Shown here: positions 57,235-64,000 of the stretch, piece after piece
How positions within the stretch are numbered: the first letter of the stretch is position 1
How the letters are laid out: each line of letters starts with the position of its first letter
Assembly: GCF_036711975.1 (NCBI RefSeq)
Contig: NC_091968.1
Span: 26,397,001 to 26,461,000 of the forward strand
From: Onthophagus taurus
Lineage: Eukaryota; Arthropoda; Insecta; Coleoptera; Scarabaeidae
DNA: 64,000 nt
Direction of reading: 5' to 3'
Program-made: the position numbers and the translations under genes
The notes under the pieces: model-generated
Databases searched by the model: none
Told to the model about the DNA's origin: nothing
The model's input: the letters and a program-made list of their open reading frames with translations, nothing else

Positions 57235-58865
57235 CAGCGGTAGCGCTAGTTAGCATAAGATATCACTATGTTGCATATTTTTATTGCACTAAAACTAGAA
57301 CTAACACTAGATCTAGAACTAGAAATATACGTCTTCAGACGCACGGCTAAACACGAAACTTTCTAGTTCTAGGTCTTGTGTTAGTTCTAGTGGCAGTGCA
57401 AGTGTAAAACTAGAACTGACACTATACCTAAATCTAACAGTAGTCCTAGAACTAGAAACATTCAAGGTTAATGTGGTTTTGCGATAAATGCATCATGTTT
57501 GGACACATTTTAAAGGTTTTTTTAATAATGAATACATCATGAAAGATAACCATGAAGCTGGCCAATTGTTATTCAGTGCTAGATTGTTGTATATTTTTAT
57601 TGAAGTAGTTGAAAGGTTAAATATATATATATTTTATCCAAATGTCTTGGAATTAAAACATTTCAATTATTCTTCTTCTTCTTTGCGGAAACTAATAACT
57701 TGTTTCATCATCTTACTCCACCTCCTCTCGTACTCAGGATATTAAAGTCCTTATATCGTTTGGGCGGCCTTCACAGAGGTTGTTTGGACGTTGGCTTTCA
57801 TTTCTAGCGATTTTTACCAATCCATCATTCGCCATCTGTGACATATGTTCATTCCAAAATCTTCTCTTCTCTCGGATCTATCTTACTACATCTACTACTC
57901 GGCATTCTTCTCTGATTTCATTATTCCTTCTTCTCACTCTTACCTCGTTTGTACGTGCCATCAGCTGAGTTCTAACACACGCCTTGTATATCCTCACTTT
58001 ACTGGCAGTTGTTATGCACATATTTTACCAACGATGATTTTTAAGGCACCCACTATCCTAGTTGCTTTACTCATCTGATGTCTCACACTCTCTTTCAAGT
58101 TTCTATATGGTGAGATTATTGTTATTCAACTCTAGCTTGCATCGTCGTGGTTCTCTAGCAATTACCATGCTTTTTGTTTTGGAGGTTGACATTTCCATGT
58201 TGAGCTTCTAAATAAGGTGATGGTGGAGGCGTGTAAACGAGCGGCCCGTTTTCAGGAAAGGGTGGAAGGTAGAGGGCATTGTAAAATCTTGGTGGAGTGC
58301 TATAGACATTTTGACGCAAGTGGAGAGCAGGGACAGGGATGTGAGAATGTAAGAGAGAAGGATGGCGATAAAAGAAAGTAGGTACAATTCAAAATATAAT
58401 GAAATTGTAGTAGAGGGGCTACCAAAGTACCTGATATCGGAGAGGAATAAAGAAAAGGCCAACAGATTGGATGGAAGATGAAGAGAGGGGTGCAAGCTGG
58501 GAATTTCTACACCATCTGCTGGTAGAGTGCAGTTAGTTGAGGAAGGAGGTGATGGATTGGACACAGGTGTTGAGGGAGTGGGCGGAGGGAAGGAGTTGGA
58601 TGGGGGTCGTGGTGGCAGCAAGGAGACGTAGGGAGACAGGGGAGGCTACGGAAAGGGGTAGGAGGTTTAGATTAGTTATGGATAATGTTGTTCCTGTTTT
58701 TAATATTGTAATTGGAGACACCAAATTATTATTATACTTCCATGTTGAGCTTCTGGGTTTCTTTGTTAAATGCCTGTAGCAGCCACTGTAATCCTCAAGG
58801 CTGCATCTCAATACTTTTGCTGGTTTTTTCATTCCGGTAACTTTACTCATTATATTACTCTATTT
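57235..58865 (-). mobile_element. Composite of LINE fragments plus palindromic repeat, right (inverted) copy
   Basis: Read on the minus strand, the segment repeats 30160-31890 in order. It has the endonuclease end (MSKVTGMKKPAKV), the C-rich antisense block, AEMSTSKTKS-type RT tail remnants, the VVRW/FWNEHM tail, the TTTAAAATGTGTCC core and the CTAGAACTA palindrome. The copies are similar enough that both contain the same nested insertion, yet their flanks at the insertion differ. No intact gene remains. Confidence 0.8.
58210..58737 (+). mobile_element. 5'-truncated LINE insertion with 17 bp target duplication
   Basis: TTCCATGTTGAGCTTCT occurs at 58193-58209 and again at 58738-58754 as a perfect direct repeat around the insert. 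The insert ends in an ATTATTATTATA tail and encodes LINE C-terminal remnants (FLHHLLVECS, stop, LRKEVMDWTQVLREWAEGRS). It landed inside the RT-tail sequence of the host LINE composite. The opposite copy at 30299-30720 carries the same insert. Confidence 0.75.
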
Positions 58866-59334
58866 ACTCTATTTATTGAACTAAAACTGGAAACACTTTT
58901 GTAACTTTACTTAGGACTTTAAATTTCACCGCTTAAATCAATTTAACTTTTGTAACAAATTTAAACTTAACTCTTTCTTATTTTATATATAATTTAACTT
59001 TTTCAAAATTTTTGCGGCTTCTTTAACAACAAATGTCTCCATTAATTACATCTTTTCTCGCCTATTAAGCAATTAATTTCTCTGTCAGTAAGTTGTTGTC
59101 TTATTTTTATTGTACTTTTCGTAATAAAATTTTGATTCTACCTTTTATTAGCTTTCGGCTGATGATGGAACGTTGATTCTGAAACTGATTCCGATTTATA
59201 TAAAATAAAGCAAGTTAGAAGTTTCTTTCACCTGTTTTTTATATTTCATTCACTTGCAACATGGATAACTGGTTATAGAAACATTCGGGTTTAGTCGTGA
59301 ATAAAAGTTGTCAATGTCAACTTTAAGTTTATTA
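58866..59334. other. Spacer with hammerhead-like motif at 59155-59194
   Basis: TCGG (59155-59158), CTGATGA (59159-59165), GAAAC (59181-59185) and CCGA (59191-59194) lie in hammerhead order, with stem I TCGG/CCGA. It is followed by TATATAAAATAAAGCAAGTT, as at 51231. Stem III lacks the C-G pair, so it may be decayed. A partial TTCGGGTTTAG repeat core is at 59286. Otherwise the stretch is AT-rich. Confidence 0.4.
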
Positions 59335-61025
59335 TTATATTCGTAATCTTCATAAAAAATCCTTTAAAATAAGTCCAAACTCGACATATTTAACTTTAAT
59401 ATTAACGGAAATACAATCACTTCCGGTTTGAAATGTCAACGTCAATTTTGATATATTTGTCATCTTCATTAAAAAACCTTTAAAATGAGTCCAAAGATGA
59501 CGCACTTATCTCAAAAAACAAAAAAGTTAGAATAAAAAACATTAAACCCGAAGTTAGCAACAATGGAGATAACAATTTAATTTTTAAATATTAATACCAA
59601 CCTTAATTTTTTATTTTTTTTTATTATATTTTTGTTTTTGTGACAAATATTAAGACATTTTATAAAAATTAAGAATATGTCAAAATGACATTGACATTTC
59701 AAACCGGAAGTTGCTTATATCTCGAATAATATTGGAATTAAACGTATCATGTTTGGACTCATTTTAAAGGATTTTTCACGACGATTACAAATATGTCATA
59801 ATTGACGTTGACATTTCTAACCGGAAGTTGACCATAACTTCATTAATATTAAAGATAAATATGTCGTGTTTGTACTCATTTTAAAGAATTTTTAATGAAG
59901 ATTACAAATATGTCAAAATTGAGGTTGACATTTCTAACCGGAAGTTAGTTATATAATAAATAAATGGACAACTTCATGGTGTTCTTTCATGATGTATTCT
60001 TTATTAAAAAAACCTTTAAAATGTGTTCAAACATGATACATTTATCTCAAAAAACAAAAAAGTTAGAATAAAAAATATTAAATCCGAAGTTAGCAACAAT
60101 GAAGATAACAATTTAATTTTTAAATATTAATACCAACCTTAATTTTTAATTTTTTTTTATTATATTTTTATTTTTGGGACAAATATTAAGACATTTCATA
60201 AAAATTAAGAATATGTCAAAATGACATTGACATTTCAAACCGGAAGTTGCTTATATCTCGAGTAATATTGGAATTAAACGTATCATGTTTGGACTCATTT
60301 TAAAGGATTTTTCACGACGATTACAAATATGTCAAAATTGACGTTGACATTCTTAACCGGAAGTTGACCATAACTTCATTAATATTGAAGATAAATATGT
60401 CGTGTTTGTACTCATTTTAAAGAATTTTTAATCAAGATTACAAATATGTCAAAACTGAGGTTGACATTTTACACCTGAAGTTAGTTATCATATAATAAAC
60501 AAATGGACAACTTCATGGTGTTCTTTCATGATGTATTCTTTATTAAAAAAACCTTTAAAATGTGTCTAAACATGATGCATTTATCTCAAAAAACAAAAAA
60601 GTTAGAATAAAAAACATTAAACCCGAAGTTAGCAACAATGAAGATAGCAATTTAATTTTTAAATATTAATACCAACCTTAATTTTTTATTTTTTTTTATT
60701 ATATTTTTGTTTTTGTGGAAAATATTGAGACATTTTATAAAAATCAAGAATATGTCAAAATGACATTGACATTTTAAACCGGAAGTTGCTTATATTTCGA
60801 GTAATATTGGAATTAAACGTATCATGTTTGGACTCATTTTAAAGGATTTTTCACGACGATTACAAATATGTCAAAATTGACATTCTTAACCGGAAGTTGA
60901 CGATAACTTCATTAGTATTGAAGATAAATATGTCGTGTTTGTACTCATTTTAAAGAATTTTTAATTAAGATTACAAATATGTCAAAATTGAGGTTGACAT
61001 TTTAAACCTGAAGTTAGTTATCATG
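59335..61025. repeat. Satellite F array: ~537 bp monomer, about 3 copies
   Basis: AAACCTTTAAAATGTGT-type landmarks (CCTTTAAAATG at 59477, 60013 and 60552) give periods of 536-539 bp. Each monomer also has AACCGGAAGTTG twice, CATGTTTGGACTCATTTTAA, and GTCGTGTTTGTACTCATTTT. Thus the TTTAAAATGAGT core is present once forward and twice reversed per unit. Confidence 0.88.
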
Positions 61026-61149
61026 TAATACAAGTTTTATAACTCAAGTTTCTTAATATTTCTTTTGTTAAAAAAGAGCGTTCTTAAATTTTAACCTGTA
61101 CACTTGTAACACTAACAGCTTTTTTTAAAAAACAAATAGAAATATTAAG

Positions 61150-61262
61150 ACACTTGTTTGTAAAATGGATAAGATGGGAGATGTTAATCTATTTCAAGAG
61201 TCTCTGAAGATGGCCAAGGGCCGAAACTGGTTGAACTTAAATTCTATATAAAATAAAAACCA
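61150..61262 (+). repeat. Penelope-type terminal motif (hammerhead-like core), direct copy
   Basis: GTCTCTGAAGATGGCCAAGG then GCCGAAACTGGTTG, followed by TCTATATAAAATAAAAACC. It is the same element end as 57118-57232, in the opposite direction. Confidence 0.6.
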
Positions 61263-63104
61263 GTTTTAAAGTACAAAATCAAACTATAGATTATTTTCTT
61301 CAAAAATTTTGCACGAATCGTCATCATTTTGTCTCTAGTTTTAGTATAATTGTAAAACGTAACGAGTAACCAAGCGGCTTCTGTGCTTGTGATAGCTGTC
61401 ATCAGTGTTCTGTGATAAAAACAATTTTCAATAGTTTGAGCCTGCCTATTCTGAGAAGTCTTATATTTTTAGGGATCCCGTTTTTCTCAACATTATTCAT
61501 TTGTCGCTTAGTTAAGTGATGCATAACGCGGTCCAATTATTCCTTAGATAGTTTATCAGGAGGATAGTAAAATTTTATTTATTTATTTCGAAGGGATAAT
61601 AATTTTTGTAGTAAACTCCACTTGATTGGAGAAATGCTTAGTGTTATGTAAGAGTTTCTAGTTGCGTAAGAAACACCACTCGGTGATCGCATGCGACACA
61701 ATCGACGATAAATACGCTCGGGCCGGTTAATTACCAGTGCAAAAAGTGCGGGAGTTATTGCGTCGGGACAAAAATTCGTTGAGGCGTGGCCAAGGTTATT
61801 ATACCTCTAACTAACGCACGCACAAACTTTGCTTTTCCTTTACTTAACTCCACACATATTACTTTCATCGCGTAACCAACGCACAGAATCAATTTTTTGT
61901 CTTCGCAAAAATTCTTCAACTTTTTAAGCTGTCGTTTTGGATTTAGAATTCAGAATCGAAAGGAGGATGTAGAAATATATTAGAGCAATCTCCGAAGCTC
62001 ACTTACTTCTTGCGTAACGTAACTATAGGAAGAGAAATAGATTTCGATTTCGATTCGCCTTTTGTTTTGTTTTTTGAAAAGTTATTAAAATGTTTCTTAA
62101 ACCCTACCTTTAATTTCTCTCTCTTGCGTTGGATTTCGAAAAATAAATCTAATTATAATTCTTCTTGGCGCGATTAGCATGTCTTTTCTTTTAATTTCCT
62201 ATTTTTTTCTTGGAACGATTATAACGTGTTTGGCATTTTATTCCTGTACCAACAAGCGTCGTACAGTCTAACGAACTCTGGGACAACTTTTACTTTTGTA
62301 CGGTCGGTCGCCGTGTCGCCAGTGTAGCCTTCCAGAAGGTATCTGATATTCTATACTGCCACATGGACCTGTAAAAACCAACGTTATTTTCCTTTCGCCT
62401 GTCCTTGTCTCTAGGTACCTTACACTTCTAAACCAAAGCGTACATAGAATGTAATATAATTTTTTTTTATAAATCTGTACCAATAAATTACCTCAATAAA
62501 TTGTGCTGTTCAACACGATTTTTGTATCTCTATTCTTTTTAATTAGGTATTACTGGTTCCTTTTGACCTAAATTATAGGATAATAATATAATCATACAAT
62601 TCTTAAACTGTCTTTCTCTTTCACGATTGCCAAAAGTCTTCTTTGCCGATCTTCGAAGTCTATGTCATCAGCTATTGCAACAATTTGCAAATGGCGTAAT
62701 TGCTGTTTAGAGTTTGGTCTACTTTTTATCACATCAATATTCCTTGTTCATCCTTCAAGAGTATATCAGGTTTGCATACTTAGTATCCTAAAATGTGAGA
62801 GCTGGATATTGCAGCCTACAAATTTCTCACATGAAGAGCAGATCTTGAATAAAAGTCTAAGAGTTGCAATGTCACAATTTGAAATCCAAGAAAAAGTTTG
62901 GAATTACACTGGTGAGACTATTTACTCTAAAATCTGCAAGGTTTTGTTGTTAATCAGCTTGAGAGTCATTTCCAAAGTAATTTTCTGCGTCGAATCATAA
63001 TCCGAGCTCAGGATTGGACCATCATACGGAGCATGAGCCAGAGATATCTTTTTAATAGCACTATGTTAAAAAGAATTGGCCTATTCGTACTTCCTTGGAA
63101 GCAG
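61263..63104. other. Less repetitive sequence with unassigned short frames
   Basis: 61660-61900 is GC-richer and unique. On the minus strand, 62370-62270 follows a good acceptor (GGTTTTTACAG|GTCC) and encodes a 34-residue piece (CGSIEYQIPSGRLHWRHGD) before a stop, a possible last exon of an unknown gene. 62662-63000 (+) is open but interrupted remnants beyond it suggest transposon debris. Nothing here is identified. Confidence 0.3.
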
Positions 63105-63423
63105 GAGACCCAAACATTCTCAAAGATCCATTGATTAATGCGAACAAGATCTTCATATCAAGTTAGATATAATGAAGCAGTTCGTAAAGGCGCTTAATAA
63201 AAATGGTGCTTGTTTTAAGTACCTTGTAGATAAATATCCCAACTTGAGTAATACCAAAATAAAAGGTGGGATTAGCTTCAAAGAAGTTGTCAATGATTTT
63301 TTAGGCAATATAGCTGCTAATTACAAGGTGCTAGTCGCTGTGATGCTGAAAAACTTCAAAAAATTAAGCTGTAACATGAGCATGAAGTTGTTAACAGCAA
63401 GGAGAGCATTTCCATCAAGATAA
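63105..63423 (+). pseudogene. Fragment of a widespread transposon-associated insect protein
   Basis: The frame from about 63110 reads PLINANKIF, then (from 63172) MKQFVKALNKNGACFKYLVD, LSNTKIKGGISF, FLGNIAANYKVLV and LSCNMSMKLL. The order F-V-K-A-L-x-K-x-G-x-C-F-K-Y, L-S-x-x-K-x-K-x-G-I, N-F-L-G-N, C-N-M-S-x-K is that of an uncharacterised, highly repeated protein found across arthropod genomes and usually tied to mobile elements. Only ~100 codons remain, a middle segment is missing, and the expected downstream H-S-H-x-D-R-F-P-E-N part is lost. It is a dead copy. Confidence 0.6.
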
Positions 63424-64000
63424 AAAAGAAATGGAAAGATAGTATCAGTGAAAATGGACCACATCTATGCTAACCGACTAATGCTGGTCACTTCAACGTG
63501 TTAAGCCACATGTTCAATACAAGAAGCGATCTGGTACAAGATCTATGGAACACAAGCAAAAGCGATTCCATAACAAAATTCGAACTCCCTACATCTGAGA
63601 GTTCTGATCCATTTGCTAGGTTCCAACTTATTACGTCATTTCAAAATGGCCATGATTTATAATGGAAAAATCGCACACCACTATTCGACAGCACATTTTA
63701 AAAGGTACAGACAGTACTATATGCTGAAATAGATAGAATATTATATCGGCGACTTGCTAATGATATATCACTGATTAACTTCCACGTCTCGCCCACATCG
63801 CTTCATTTTGATTTTCTATTTTTTACTACAACTCCGCGCACTAACGCCTATCAGCATTCGACATTGTTGCGCTTTGCTGACCGTCTTTCCATTGATATAT
63901 TTGTGTACGAACATGCCGTATATCAATTAATTTATATTTACAATTTTTTGTCAAACTACTTATGATGCTAAATAAATAAATACAGCATAATAATACCGTG
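63424..64000. other. Probable transposon debris at the right edge
   Basis: Plus-strand pieces such as TTPRTNAYQHSTLLRFADRL, followed by an AT-rich tail with TAAATAAATACAGC, resemble the C-terminal end and 3' tail of a LINE, but the match is vague. No intact frame is present. Confidence 0.3.

Noticed and set aside
1..64000. tRNA, rRNA or snRNA genes
   Set aside because: I looked for tRNA A/B box patterns and conserved rRNA blocks and saw none I could defend; a tRNAscan-SE or Infernal run would be decisive.

Overview
The window is an AT-rich stretch of insect nuclear DNA, most likely from a beetle. Intron-split genes with short introns, insect-type LINEs, Penelope-like and PIF/Harbinger transposons and several satellite families all point to an insect. 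The beetle call is weak and rests on the general style of the LINE fragments. Host coding sequence is sparse. The 3' exons of BCKDHB (branched-chain ketoacid dehydrogenase E1 beta) run off the left edge on the + strand (708-1188). A TENT5/FAM46-type terminal nucleotidyltransferase lies on the - strand, with its catalytic exon at 19932-21152 and a probable first coding exon at 45908-46099. If those two exons belong together, a 24.8 kb intron filled with repeats separates them.

Left part (1-19.9 kb): the BCKDHB end, a palindromic repeat, a ~400 bp satellite array (1870-4080), a 363 bp dimeric satellite array (5880-9818), two broken LINE fragments (10205-11335 and 11520-11925), an apparently intact PIF/Harbinger transposon (12178-15028, TAA target duplications), a GC-richer open stretch of unknown nature (15093-15480) and an inverted array of the ~400 bp satellite (16055-18656).

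Middle part (19.9-46.6 kb, the TENT5 unit): the intron holds a ~270 bp hairpin-bearing satellite, a CpG-rich patch with a perfect CRE, a cluster of small inverted-repeat elements, a Penelope-like fragment, a composite of nested LINE fragments, two more arrays of the ~406 bp satellite class (one strongly diverged), a tandemly duplicated block of LINE tails and a duplicated palindromic repeat.

Right part (46.6-64 kb): a 348 bp dimeric satellite array bounded by near-identical ~160 bp direct repeats, a degenerate ~30 bp minisatellite interrupted by a LINE RT fragment, hammerhead-ribozyme-like motifs at the edges of Penelope-like sequence, a 137 bp MITE with TTA target duplications, an inverted second copy of the nested LINE composite, a ~537 bp satellite and a fragment of a transposon-associated protein at the right edge.

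The most notable system is the Harbinger element. Its transposase and its MADF-domain partner gene lie on opposite strands, and each gene's single intron contains the other gene's second exon. Both spliced frames are open and the DDE triad is present, so the element may be recently active. Second is a set of otherwise unrelated repeat families that share one short core in both orientations, one of which has a hairpin stem that changes by compensatory substitutions between copies.
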